Origin: Euborellia annulipes
Lineage: Eukaryota; Arthropoda; Insecta; Dermaptera; Anisolabididae
NCBI GenBank assembly: GCA_023213315.1
Contig: JAKCPI010031576.1
Location: 1-64,000, forward strand
Direction: 5' to 3'
DNA length: 64,000 nucleotides
Shown here: in pieces, positions 32,875 to 43,012 of the stretch
How the letters are laid out: each line of letters starts with the position of its first letter
How positions within the stretch are numbered: position 1 is the first letter of the stretch
The notes under the pieces: generated by a model
Database searches by the model: none
What the model saw: only the letters and a program-made list of their open reading frames with translations
Told to the model about the DNA's origin: nothing
Program-made: the position numbers and the translations under genes

Positions 32875-34522
32875 AACTATTTAGGGATAAACTAATTAAA
32901 AAGGTTATTAAGGAGCTAATAATCGACAAATCCCCAGGCCCTGACGGTACTCCCCCCATCCTCATTAAAAAATGTTCCCCTGAATTGGCCCCAATATTAT
33001 CCAGGTTGTTCAACCTCTCATTTTCCTCGGGAAATTTTCCCGGCTCTTGGAAATTGGCGAATGTTCAACCCATTCCCAAAAAGGTGACTCCTCTCTTCCC
33101 AGCAACTATCGCCCAATCACAATAACCTCCATGCTATCCAAAATTATGGAAAAAGCCCTCAACATTCAAATTTTAAATCATCTGGAACATTGCGGAATGA
33201 TGAATGATAGGCAATATGGTTTCAGGCATGCTCGTTCGACTGGGGATATTTTGAGATTTGTCCCACACCTCTGGAACAAAGCCATGGAAATGAAAGGGGA
33301 AACTATTGCAGTTGCTCTTGATATTTCGAAGGCTTTCGATCAGGTATGGCATAAAAATCTTTACACTAAAATTCCATCTTTTGGCCTATCCTCTGAACTG
33401 TGCCAGTGGATCAAGAGCTTTCTGACGGAGCGAAGGATCTCGGTTGTAGTCGACGGTGTGTCTTCTATTCCGCATTCAATCATTGCAGGTGTTCCCCAGG
33501 GTTTTGTCCTCTCTCCCACCCTATTCCTTATGTACATTAACGATCTCATGGAAGTAACCTCCAACCCAATTCATTGCTTTGCTGATGACAGTACCCTTCA
33601 CTCAGTCAGGACTAGTGAAACCTCATCCACTGGTCTTCTGGGGGCTGTGTCGTCGATAAATGATGATCTTGGTCTCTTGGAGGAATGGGGAAACCTCAAT
33701 CAAGTAAAATTCAATTCCCAAAAAACCCAATGTTGTTTAATTTCTAGACAAAAAAATAGGATTTGCCCTCCCTTATTTACAGCAATAATAGTCTTGAGTT
33801 CAAAGATTCATTTTCTGTTCTGGGAGTGATAATTAGATCTGATCTCTCCTGGAGCAACCACATCTCTTCTGTGGTTAAATCTACCGCAAGGAAATTGGGT
33901 TTCCTATTCAAAACGACGCGTTACTTTTCCTCCCAACAACTACTAATCCTCTATAAAGCCCAAATTCGGCCGTGTCTTGAATATTGTTCCCACCTTTGGC
34001 GAGGGGCGTCGAAAGACGCTCTCTCCTCCTTGGAAGCCATAGAGAGGCGTGCAATTAGACTGATAGGTGATTCTACCCTTACCGCATCCCTACAGTCACT
34101 AGATCATAGAAGAAGCGTGTCTGCTCTCTCTCTCTTCTACAGGTATTACCATGGTCAATGCTCTGCCGAATTAAAATCAATTATCCCACCCAATGCAACA
34201 TATTCACGGAACACAAGAGAGGCATCGTCCCAGCATCCCTATGCTGTTCAGATCACGACTAACAGAACTAATCGATTTCATTCTTCCTTTGTCCCCATGA
34301 CCTCCCGTGATTGGAACAAGCTCCCTGCGCCTATCTTCCCCATACCTACAATCTTCAGACTTTCAAGTCTAACCTCAACAGGTATCTTCTCAGTTCCCGC
34401 AGTTGAGTTTCCCTTTTATGCTTCTCCTTTTGTTTTTATTTTCTTCCTGGCTGCATGTGACTACTGGTCATTATAGGTCTTCGGACCTTATGCACCCATT
34501 CCAAAAAAAAAAAAAAAAAAAA
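32875..34522 (+). pseudogene. LINE reverse transcriptase, 5'-truncated, third family
   Basis: Plus strand. DKSPGPDGTPPILIKKC, LANVQPIPKK, then (frame +1 from 33047) NYRPITITSMLSKIMEKAL, MNDRQYGFRHARSTGDILRF, ALDISKAFDQVWHK, VPQGFVLSPTLFLMYINDL and CFADDSTLH (catalytic FADD intact). After another shift near 33770, the C-terminal region FLFKTTRYFSSQQLLILYKA and ALSSLEAIERRAIRLI follows, ending 34476. A poly-A tail lies at 34502-34522. At least two frameshifts inactivate it. The motifs are of CR1/Jockey type. It sits inside the 31702-34815 TIR element; no target duplication was found. Confidence 0.9.
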
Positions 34523-35034
34523 TGTGTACTATAAAACATTACAAAATTATAGAGGATTATATTTGCTAACAAATTCGTTTTATCAACGAAATTTTAGCAA
34601 ATTTAATGCTTTACAACTTTGTATGGGACTATAATAGACAAAATATGCTTAGTTTACGAGATAAGGTCCTCGAGGTCGAAAACTTAGGATAGACATCCTA
34701 GAATACTCCCAAATAGCCTGTAAAAATTTCTACAAGCTAATGGTGGCTCGACACATTATTAATAAATAAATATTGGATATATGTTCGGTGTTCATATTAT
34801 TTAGTTTAACCCCTGTATGTATTATAATTAAAGCCCGGATTTTTATGCAGCAAAATCCAGATATGGGATTAAAATTTTGAAAATAACAATAGTTTATTTC
34901 AAGCAGTCAACATTTAAAATACACAGAGTCTATGGAAAATTTGAATCAATTGACTTTTTTAGTTTTTACTTATGACTTGGTAGTGGTCAAGTTTGAAACT
35001 AAGGTGCTATGGAAAACTAAATATATCTCGACAC

Positions 35035-35136
35035 AAAAAATCTGGTGTGACCTTGCTGGTCACACGGTGCACAGCTTTCTCTTACCGAAGGATAAGAGAA
35101 AGTTGTGTGCTGTGAGCCACACCAGATTTTTTTAGA
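35035..35136. repeat. Hairpin: CTGGTGTGACC...TTTCTCTTACC
   Basis: AAAAAATCTGGTGTGACCTT...CACACGGTGCACAGCTTTCT pairs with AGAAAGTTGTGTGCTGTG...CCACACCAGATTTTTT. The loop is a short CGAAG. Related half-sites occur at 5210-5235 and 6063-6115, so this is a mobile or rearranging palindrome rather than chance. Confidence 0.8.
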
Positions 35137-35516
35137 TAGAATTTATATAATTTATCATTAAATCTTTATTAGAAAAATAAAATATATAACTATGATTTTA
35201 GCTTACCCCTTTCCAGAGGGCTACCTTGCCCCCCACCCCCCACCCCACCCTGGCATTGTTATAATTGACACTTAATTAAGCAATTAAGCTAATTAAAACT
35301 CAACTACCCGCTTTGTACACCACTCCATATAGCAGCTTATAAAAGACTGCGTCTAGTCTATCTAAAATTTCAAAGTGGTATGTGCGTGATCTTTTTTAAT
35401 GTTTTCATGGAATAAACGGCATTTTAGTCATTAATAGGCAAAAGTTCATTCATTCCTGCTACAGTATATCATTTTTGAAAAAAAATTCGAAAAGTCATAC
35501 TCTTAATAAACACATT

Positions 35517-35696
35517 TTTTTTTTTTTTTAAGGTCTTTTTTCGGCATCTAAGGCCATTTAGACCCCATCACTATTTATTTCAAATGATTTGTAATCAAAT
35601 CAAATGAAATAAATTTTTCTCGCTTGGGATGGGAAGCGAACTCGGGACTCCGGTGCGAGAAGCTAATGTCTTCCCACTGAGCCACGGCTCCCGGGC
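35517..35696 (-). mobile_element. tRNA-derived SINE with 11-bp target duplication
   Basis: Minus strand. The tRNA-like head GCCCGGGAGCCGTGGCTCAG carries an A-box-like TGGCTCAGTGGG and a B-box-like GAGTTCGCTTCCC. It is followed by a body with GGTCTAAATGGCCTTAGATG and a poly-A tail. ATAAACACATT flanks both sides (35506-35516 and 35697-35707). It is related to the SINEs at 14586 and 53640. It lies 40 bp from the candidate exon at 35750. Confidence 0.9.
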
Positions 35697-35749
35697 ATAA
35701 ACACATTATAAAACGTAATATTTCTCGAAAACTAACTTTTAATTTCCAG

Positions 35750-35785
35750 GAGTAGTGGCTGAACGTATAATTAACAATGAGGAGA
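35750..35785 (+). other. Weak cryptic exon candidate in the DGK theta intron
   Basis: CTTTTAATTTCCAG precedes and GTAAAG follows 36 nt that would encode GVVAERIINNEE in the gene's frame, phase 1 at both ends. The start GVVAERI echoes the conserved GVTERVL start of the true next exon (55401). Direct splicing 31074 to 55401 gives the family sequence, so this is not needed. It may be a decayed exon duplicate or coincidence. Confidence 0.25.
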
Positions 35786-35999
35786 GTAAAGGCCAATTTT
35801 TACTTGGTCGAGCCGCTTCCGTGCAATGCCGTCTGCCGTAATCTCTCCCAGATAGCAGACGTAACGTCTTATGTGCGTACATCGTATGTATTGCCGTGAC
35901 TTATCGTAGGGACCAGGTGTTAGAAGAACCGAGAAGGCATCCCCCCCCTTAAAAAAATTTTTTTTTTACTTATTGTTCTTTGAATTATTCACAGATGTC

Positions 36000-36510
36000 A
36001 TTAACTCTTCTTAAGTTACAGCAGTGTCGAGTATTGGATTTCCAACATCTATGTATTCGATCATCTCACAGGGGGGATCTTTATAGCCCGCTCTCATCCA
36101 TTCACTCCACTTGTTGAGTTCAATAGGAGAATAAACTGATCCCCTGTTGTTAAATGTATTAATGGCCTTCCAGAATGCTTTACTGTCTCTGACATTGCTT
36201 AATTGACAAATAATTTGGTCCTGATGAATCTTTTTTTTTTGTGTTTAAACAACACTTTGTAATTTTTCTTTTGTTGCAAATAGATAGTTTTTAAGTTAAT
36301 ATCATAGCCAGAGTCTCTGTAACATTTAAGAGAACAATTTAAATTATTTTTTTCCAAAATACATTCTTTATCAAACCATATTTTGTTGTATCTCACTCTT
36401 TTAACATTTTCGTTCTCCCTGTTTACGGTTTTTATCATTCCTAATTCATTCGAGATTTCCATGATGCCTTCTCTTAGATTAGTTAGGTTGCAAAAGGAAC
36501 ACGACAACGG
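36000..36510 (-). pseudogene. LINE linker fragment between endonuclease and RT
   Basis: Minus strand. VRYNKIWFDKECILEKNNL, the CYRDSGYDINLKTIYLQQKK helix, NYKVLFKHKKKRF, and after a shift NVRDSKAFWKAINTFNNRG and PIELNKWSEWM. WFD.EC followed by a basic helix and an FWK.I segment is the usual region between the endonuclease and RT domains of LINEs. Both flanking domains are missing. Confidence 0.65.
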
Positions 36511-36658
36511 AAGGAGAGATTCATCAGTCCTTTATAGGCTAGACCATTTTCTGAGTTCCATCTGAGGCTATTTGGTATTGTAATGGGAGGCTTTGTTTTT
36601 TACAACGCTTTTATTAACTTGCTTTCCTGTTTTTTCCGACAAATCTGCAAATAGAAAG

Positions 36659-37131
36659 TACGACCACTTGTAGTTAATCTAGAGCTTTGAAATTTTATAC
36701 ACATATGTAACTCCCGTGACAATGTAATATTTGATGTGTCTCATCTTTGTAGTTCAATTAATTTCAAAATGGCGGCCGATCAAAAAAGTGGAGGTAAAAT
36801 TTTATAATCAAAATTTTTCCTATTTATAATTAAGTTAGAGTTTTGAGTATGGTCAGAGGTGTTAAATAGACTTTACACTACAAAATGTGCTATTCAAAAT
36901 TATTAAAAATTCAAAAAATCCAAAATGGCTGCCAATTAATCAATTTCCATTGTTTGGTCCGACAAAGTTAGTGATCGAAATTACGACCACTTGTAGTTAA
37001 TCTAGAGCTTTGAAATTTTATACACATATGTAACTCCCGTGACAATGCAATATTTGATGTGTCTCATCTTTGTAGGTCAATTAATTTCAAAATGGCGGCC
37101 GATCAAAAAAAGAGGGGGAAGTTTTATAATC
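36659..37131. repeat. 323-bp tandem repeat, left part of a split array
   Basis: TACGACCACTTGTAGTTAAT starts at 36659 and again at 36982, exactly 323 bp apart. A third unit starts at 42807. Subtracting the 5502 bp of Gypsy insertion plus duplication gives again 323 bp. The units include CAAAATGGCGGCCGATCAAA and CAAAATGGCTGCCAAT. There is no coding. Confidence 0.93.
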
Positions 37132-37284
37132 TGATGTGTTCGTATGAGGGGAATAAAATGAATACTGTTGATTTCAAGACTATCTGTATTTACCTCGATT
37201 AAAAATTTTTACAAGCATTGTTGTTCTCAACAACGTTAAGTTATGAACATATAACATAATATTGAACTTAGCCACGATACATCA
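37132..37284 (-). repeat. 3' LTR of the Gypsy element
   Basis: On the minus strand it starts TGATGTATCGTGGC and ends ACACATCA, the expected TG...CA form. It is next to a purine-rich tract at 37285-37297. It pairs with the LTR at 42475-42628, with only about ten differences, mostly around 37163-37190. Confidence 0.92.
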
Positions 37285-37289
37285 TTACC

Positions 37290-38600
37290 TCCCCTTTCGT
37301 TAGAGGCTCAATCTCCGGGGTGGTACTCCCTTGTTCACTCTTGTAGATTGTCTGGGAAGTCTTCTTTCTTCTGTTTCTTGTTCTATTGAATACTTCAATA
37401 TATTCCTTTTCCCTTACGGCCACTAAATTGCTTCGACTCCACACTTTACCGTTGTCTAGTTGATATATGTCCTTCCCGAGTACTTCAATTACTTTAAAAA
37501 CTTCCGAGTACGGTGTCTTGCCGTTCGGAACATGAGGTAGCTTTGTTCTCACCTGATCCCCTACTTTGAATCTTGATTCGTCTTTTCTATTTCTTTCTCT
37601 TCCAGGTGTGTTCTTTCTTTCTTCTTGTGACTCTTCTCTCTTTACGTTGTCTCTGTTTTCTATAAAATTTCTTCTAGGCTCGAAATTTGTCCTCGCCTCT
37701 CTCCCAAACATTAGTTCTGATGGAGATGCTTGACGAGGTGTTGAGGAAGTTGTTCTGAAATTGAATAATAATTCTTGAATACCTTCATCAAATCTTTTCC
37801 GTGCGGCATAAAATGTCTGGACTCCATATTTCAAATATCTGTTGAAAACTTCGACTATTCCGTTTCTTTGCGGATCATAATTGGGCGTTCTCCAATGCAA
37901 AATTTCTCTCGAGTGTAGAAATTCACTAAATTCATGTGATGTGAAATTCGTACCATTATCGCTCACTATTATATCTGGGTTGCCAAATCGCGAAAATACT
38001 TCTTGTAGCCACTCTATTATTTTTGATGACGTTATATTGTCCGTTAGCCGGATTTTCGGAAACTTTGAATAATAGTCAATTATAACTACATTGTACCTTT
38101 GATGCCTGGGTGCGTTTGCAAATGGTCCGGTTACATCTATCGCCACTTTTGACCAAGGTTTTTTAGGTACAGGAATTTTCTCGGGGGTGTTCTTTTGATG
38201 CTTGTGTGCTTTTTCACTATCTTGGCAGGGTACACAATATTTAACAAATTGTTCAATGTCATTGTCTTGACCTGGCCACCAATAACTTCTTCTCATCTGT
38301 CTCTTCATTCTTACGATGCCTGGATGTCCTTCGTGTGCTTTCTTCAGAAGGAAGTGTCGAAATGATGCTGGGACTATTATTCTAAAATCTCTCACGAGTA
38401 TATTGTCTTCAATTGTTAAATGGTCTTTCACTCTATAATATACTTGCAACTCGTTAGGTATTTCGTGTTTCATGAGTGTTGTTTGAACGGCTTTTTGAAA
38501 AATCGAAGCTGAATCCTTCAGACCCATCGATAGACGATTATATGCGAATAATCCGTGTGGTGGAATTGTCGTCTTCAGCCCCTTTCGAATGTAAATTTCC
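37290..38600 (-). pseudogene. Gypsy pol: RT scrap fused in frame to integrase
   Basis: Minus strand. It starts with the RT piece GLFAYNRLSMGLKDSASIFQ (38455-38560), then after HEIPN jumps to LQVYYRVKDHLTIEDNILV, skipping the RT catalytic box and RNase H. The HHCC zinc finger follows (HEGHPG...H and CVPCQD, about 38230-38345), then the integrase core: KVAIDVTGPF near 38130 (first Asp), VSDNGTNFTSHEF near 37950 (second Asp) and NGIVEVFNRYLK near 37850 (Glu). A basic C-terminus with a DESRFKVGDQV chromo/SH3-like region ends near 37270. The frame from 38527 is open for 419 codons, so the integrase is well preserved although the polymerase is deleted. Confidence 0.92.
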
Positions 38601-38619
38601 CTAGAACTTTCATAATTTA

Positions 38620-39872
38620 TTTATTTTTACAAATTAGCTCTGAGGCATGAGTGCACCAACTGGGCCCTAGTCCTGAGTGGAAGAAACTCCCTAAGTCGTC
38701 CAATCTGATAAAGGATGGAATAAACTCGCCTGTGCACCATCTCCACCTGTTCCGGCCATGTCAAACCGCTATCCATTAAGATCCCCAGATTTTTAACACA
38801 CGTCTCGTAGGGCAACGTAACACCCTCCACCTGTACTCCAGGTAAATCTTGCAGAGTTCTAGCCGTCACTGAGCGACTGCCAATCAGTATAGCCTTCGTC
38901 TTTCGGGCATTGATGACCAAACCGTTCTCCTCAGCCCAGGAGCAAATTTTTCTAACCGTTATATTCATTGCATCAACTGCAGCGGGCCCTTCGCTAGGAA
39001 TGAACGAGCGGTAAATCTGCAGATCGTCAGCATACAGATGGTAACTGCAGTCAATAACCTTCGAGATGTCACTTATGTAGATGGAAAACAAAAGAGGTCC
39101 AAGCACGGAGCCCTGGGGGACACCACGATTAGCTCTCAAAAAGGAGCCAATACCACTCGAACCAATAACAGCTTGCTCCCGGCCTGTCAAGTAAGATCTA
39201 AACCAACCAATCGCACTTCGCGAGAAATTCAGGCCAGCAAGCTTAGACAAAAGGAAATCCAGATCTACTGTGTCAAAAGCCAGCAAAATCGAAAGTCTCC
39301 TCCCATCAATATCCCGCAGCAAATCCTGTGTAACCTTCAAAAGAGCCGTCTGAGTACCGTGACCCCTTCTGAATCCGGATTGGTACAAATCATTCATATT
39401 ATTTATATTTAAATACTTGTTAACCTGTTTAAAAACTATCTTTTCGAATATCTTGGAGATAGCGCACAAAAGGGACAAAGGACGGTAATCATCAGGACCA
39501 GACGGACTCGAATTCTTGGGTATGGGACGTATAAGAGCCCTGCGCCATTGAGAAGGAAAGTGCCCATGTATTAAAGACGCATTAAAAATATGGAGGAGGG
39601 GCGCCAGTATAAATGGCAGAATTATCTTAATAAAATTAACAGGCAGCCCATCAACTCCCGTTGCATTGGTTTGGATCGAACAAGTTGCTTCAATCACATC
39701 CTCATGATTAATGTCATTAAAATAAAAATTTTCCGAATCAAACATAGAGTTAGTTAAAATAAATTTATTATTATCAACCATCGAGGATCTTGAGACATCT
39801 GCAAAATGTTTATTAAGTACATCACTATCCACAACCAAGGGCCGATCCAACTTACTAGTCTTTCTAGGAAGG
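38620..39872 (-). pseudogene. LINE RT fragment inserted in Gypsy pol
   Basis: Minus strand, open throughout and fused in frame behind the Gypsy protease. HLPRKTSKLDRPLVVDSDVL, VDGLPVNFIKIILPFI, DDYRPLSLLCAISKIFEKI, YQSGFRRGHGTQTALL, VPQGSVLGPLLFSIYISDI, the intact catalytic box YADDLQIY (about 39015-39040) and NLGILMDSGLTW. It belongs to the same family as the LINE at 7.9-10.7 kb but is less damaged. An in-frame deletion removes the KAFDT core (SILLAFDTVDLDFLL). It is truncated at both ends; the 3' end stops 50-70 codons into the post-RT region. Confidence 0.9.
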
Positions 39873-40090
39873 TGCTCACTGCCATCAAAATTTTTTATTC
39901 CGTTCTCATTCTTTATAAACCTAATGTTCGATTTAAGATTTTTAAATACTTTTAATGTTATTGTAGAAATATCTGAACCCGTGTCTACCATTGCGTTATA
40001 TTTTACTCTTCCGGAGCCCATTGTTTTAATTTCTAAATTAATTTGCATTTGTTTTCGCCGTTCATTTAAAGATAGATCATTGATAACACT
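39873..40090 (-). pseudogene. Gypsy aspartic protease segment
   Basis: Minus strand. INLEIKTMGSGRVKYNAMVD, then TGSDISTITLKVFKNL. The catalytic triad DTGSD and the preceding hydrophobic strand are typical of retropepsin in Gypsy elements. The distal flap and the second half are absent because the LINE begins about 30 residues later. Upstream, SVINDLSLNERRKQ joins the foldback insertion. Confidence 0.85.
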
Positions 40091-41262
40091 AGTCGACAAA
40101 AATGAACTTTTTTCTTTCACAAGAATAAAGATATGAAATTCTAGAAGTATTTTTCATACTGAATTCAAATATTTCAATTTTGCCCCATCAGGCACAGATT
40201 GAGAGATATAGAGCAAAATAGATTTTAGTAGAAAATGTGCTGTAAAACGGCTTTTATTTAGAATGTTTAAATTATTCTTAACGCAGCACCAGTAAAAATA
40301 TACAGATAGTTAGAATACATATAAATTTTAAGTTTCATTCCAATCGGAGGTCATTTAGACGTGCCGCAAACGGCTTAAAGTTTTAAAAAATCGAAATTTT
40401 CAAGATTTTTTTTGCTTTGGTCACCCCTAATACAATTTTAGATATCCTTGAGTGCAAAAAAACATATATTTACGATATTCTATAGTTCTTTGGCTTTCTT
40501 AAAATGATTCATTCGTAAAAATCTGTTAATTATTAACGAAATTCTGAACAAAAACGTCAGCAAAAAAAAACACAAGTACACTCACTGGACGAAAAAAATA
40601 GACTTCAATTGAATTAAAAAGCGAACTCTAACCACGAGAAGCTAATGCATCCTCTCTGAACATAGGTTCCCGGACACTAACTTTATTAAATATTATTAAA
40701 AAAAAAATATTTCTAGAATCTCATATCTTTCTTTATACTTTTAAAAGAAAAAGAAGTCCATTTTTTCGTCCAGTGAGTGTACTTGTGTTTTTTTTTTGAT
40801 GACGTTTTTGTTCATAATTTCGTTAATAATTAACAGATTTTTACGAATGAATCATTTTAAGAAAGCCAAAGAACTATAGAATATCGTAAATATATGTTTT
40901 TTTGCACTCAAGGATATCTAAAATTGTATTAGGGGTGACCAAAGCAAAAAAAATCTTGAAAATTTCGATTTTTTAAAACTTTAAGCCGTTTGCGGCACGT
41001 CTAAATGACCTCCGATTGGGATGAAACTTAAAATTTATATGTATTCTAACTATCTGTATATTTTTACTGGTGCCGCGTTAAGAATAATTTAAACATTCTA
41101 AATAAAAGCCGTTTTAGAGCACATTTTCTACTAAAATCTATTTTGCTCTATATCTCTAAAACTGTGCCTGATGGAAAAATTCTAACTACATATCTGAATT
41201 CAGAATGAAAAAATGCACTAGGTTCACTAATCAGATATCTTGTGAAAAAAACCTTGTCGACT
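40091..41262. mobile_element. GTCGAC foldback element, copy 2 (lacks the ATATTGCAG insertion)
   Basis: Ends AGTCGACAAAAATGAAC and TTGTCGACT, arms of about 480 bp, inserted between gag and protease of the Gypsy element in a CACTAGTG context. The centre (40586-40775) is bounded by CACTCACTGGACGAAAAAAA and its complement and contains SINE-head debris (AGAAGCTAATGC, GGTTCCCGG). At 40725, CTCATATCTTTC is the intact form of the site hit at 14002 in copy 1. Confidence 0.88.
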
Positions 41263-42083
41263 AGTGTAATTGTTCGTGTCGTTTTCCCCGTTTTAAAATT
41301 TTGTTCCGTCTTTGACAAACATACGTTTGAAAAGTGGTTCATTTTACCGCATTTCTTGCAAAACTTTCCTTTCGCGGACATTCTTCGGATAAATGAAAAA
41401 CTCACTACCGCATCCTAAACATTTCTTTTTGCTATAATTGCGATTTATTTTGTTTTTATTTAAATTAGTTAATGAATTTTTCGGGTCATTTGGCTTATTT
41501 TTAATTGGAATTTTATTATTGAAATTCGATCTGTTACTTATTTTTAAAATTGATTTATTTTTTTGTAATAAAATAGAATCTTTCGACGCTGATTCGTCTG
41601 CTAATAAAATTTGAATAAATTTGTCATAATCTATTTTTGTTTCAGAAAGGAGTTTTTCGTGCGTTAGTTTTGATTTACATCCTATTACTAATTGCTCTGC
41701 TATTAATCGTTTCTCTAGCTCAGGGTCTTAATAATCGCATTTTATAATGAGGGTACGTAGGTCAGTTACGAACGCGTTTACAGATTCGCTCTCGTTTTGA
41801 AATCGCGACCTGAATTCAAATGCGGCCCAGCCCACGGGGCGTGGTGTAGAGGTTAGCGTGCTAACCTCATATACCAAACGTCGCGGGTTCGGACCCCAGG
41901 CAGTCCGATGATTTTATTTAAGCCATCTGGATACCAGATGGCTTAAATAAAAATGCCTGGACCCTAATATATATAAATTCATAAATAACGGTTATCGTAA
42001 ATGTCTTATATGGCCTGAGCTGCCGAAAAGACAGTGTGAATGTGTGTGTGAGTGTGAGTGTGAATGAGAAAAAAGTGTGAATG

Positions 42084-42124
<41 letters not shown>

Positions 42125-42426
42125 CGGCCCTCACTTGATTAAATTTTGGCTTAAATAAAAAGTTCTTTTAAAAATTCTACGTGATTGAGTGAGGAGCGTC
42201 TTTCGTAAAAAGCGTAAGCCATCGATATACGCCGACCCTCAGCGCCCAAGAATTGACATATATATAAATTTTTTGCCTTATCATCTAACTTCTTCGTTTC
42301 GCTAACGTTTCTATCAGTTAAGAAAAAGAAATCTTCGACTGTTGTTAACCAAATTTGCCAAGGAATTGAAGGCTCACCTGGTATTGGCAGAAATTCATCA
42401 GGGATCATTATTTTATTTGTCGTCAT
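41263..42426 (-). pseudogene. Gypsy gag with CCHC knuckle, split by SINE
   Basis: Minus strand. The N-terminus (42151-42426) is MTTNKIMIPDEFLPIPGEPS, then WQIWLTTVEDFF, typical of the capsid start in Gypsy gag. A SINE at 41829-42119 interrupts, then further gag follows. Near 41315-41365 is C-KKC-GKMNH-FSNVC, a CX2CX4HX4C zinc knuckle. A second knuckle just before it (CLGCGSE.FHLSEEC) is broken by a one-base gain in a T-run, and a further shift follows. After the knuckle, the frame runs into the foldback at 41262. Confidence 0.82.
41829..42119 (+). mobile_element. tRNA-derived SINE in gag, 11-bp target duplication
   Basis: The head is GCCCACGGGGCGTGGTGTAG with an A-box-like TGGTGTAGAGGTTAGCG and a B-box GGGTTCGGACCCC. 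The body has paired GGCTTAAATAAAA motifs and GTGTGAGTGTGAGTGTGAAT, then a poly-A tail of about 36. AAATGCGGCCC is duplicated at 41818-41828 and 42120-42130. Same family as 3704-3959; the long pure poly-A suggests recent insertion. Confidence 0.92.
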
Positions 42427-42474
42427 TTTTGCGTTATTCTTCCCTTGGAATTACTTTTTATCCTCGTCGCCACT

Positions 42475-42628
42475 TGATGTGTTCGTATGAGGGGAATAAA
42501 ATGAATATGGTTGACTTTCAAGACTATCATTCTTTACCTCGATTAAAAATTTTTACAAGCATTGTTGTTCTCAACAACGTTAAGTTATGAACATAAAACA
42601 TAGTATTGAACTTAGCCACGATATATCA
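42475..42628 (-). repeat. 5' LTR of the Gypsy element
   Basis: It is the same length and ends as the 3' LTR, plus a one-base insertion. Directly inside it (42460-42474), the minus-strand sequence AGTGGCGACGAGGA is a typical position and form for a tRNA primer-binding site. The outer flank TAATC continues the 323-bp tandem unit. Confidence 0.92.
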
Positions 42629-42633
42629 TAATC

Positions 42634-42960
42634 AAAATATCTCCTATTTATAATTAAGTTAGAGTTTCGAGCATTGTCAAAGGTGTTAAATAGACTTTAC
42701 ACTACAAAATGTGCTATTCAAAATTATTAAAAATTCAAAAAATCCAAAATGGCTGCCAATAAATCACATTTCCATTGTTTGGTCCGACAAAGTTAGTGAT
42801 CGAAATTACGACCACTTGTAGTTAATCTAGAGCTTTGAAATTTTATACACATATGTAACTCCCGTGACAATGCAATATTTGATGTGTCTCATCTTTGTAG
42901 GTCAATTAATTTCAAAATGGCGGCCGATCAAAAAAGTGGAGGTAAAATTTTATATTATAT
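42634..42960. repeat. 323-bp tandem repeat, right part of the split array
   Basis: This continues the array after the Gypsy element: TTAAGTTAGAGTTTCGAGCA..., AAATGGCTGCCAATAAATCA, then the next TACGACCACTTG at 42807 and CAAAATGGCGGCCGATCAAA near 42913. Sequence beyond 42960 is unrelated. Confidence 0.9.
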
Positions 42961-43012
42961 ATAAAATTTTATAATCAAAATTCCTCTTCTTTTAAAATAC
43001 AAATTGTATTAT

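Larger units (their letters stand above)
31702..34815. mobile_element. Tc1/mariner-type long-TIR element hosting two insertions
   Basis: The right arm (34660-34815) ends GTTTAACCCCTG then TA. The left arm starts CAGGGGTTAAAC after TA (31700-31701). Arms of about 150 bp correspond base for base if the Helitron at 31752-32684 is removed, including TTATTAATAATGTGTTGAGC, GTCTATCCTAAG and CCTCGAGGACC. The inner part is occupied by a LINE. TA duplications and a CAGGGG start are typical of Tc1/mariner, but no transposase remains. Confidence 0.85.
37132..42628 (-). mobile_element. Ty3/Gypsy LTR retrotransposon, degenerate, multiply invaded
   Basis: LTRs of 153 and 154 bp (37132-37284 and 42475-42628), differing at roughly ten positions, are flanked by a 5-bp TAATC duplication (37127-37131 and 42629-42633). 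Orientation is minus. gag with a CCHC zinc knuckle comes first, then aspartic protease, a small RT piece, integrase and a polypurine run (AAAGGGGAGGTAA as read on the minus strand) next to the 3' LTR. A primer-binding-like GTGGCGACGAGGA follows the 5' LTR. A LINE, a foldback and a SINE are inserted, and most of RT and all RNase H are missing. It is not autonomous. Confidence 0.93.
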
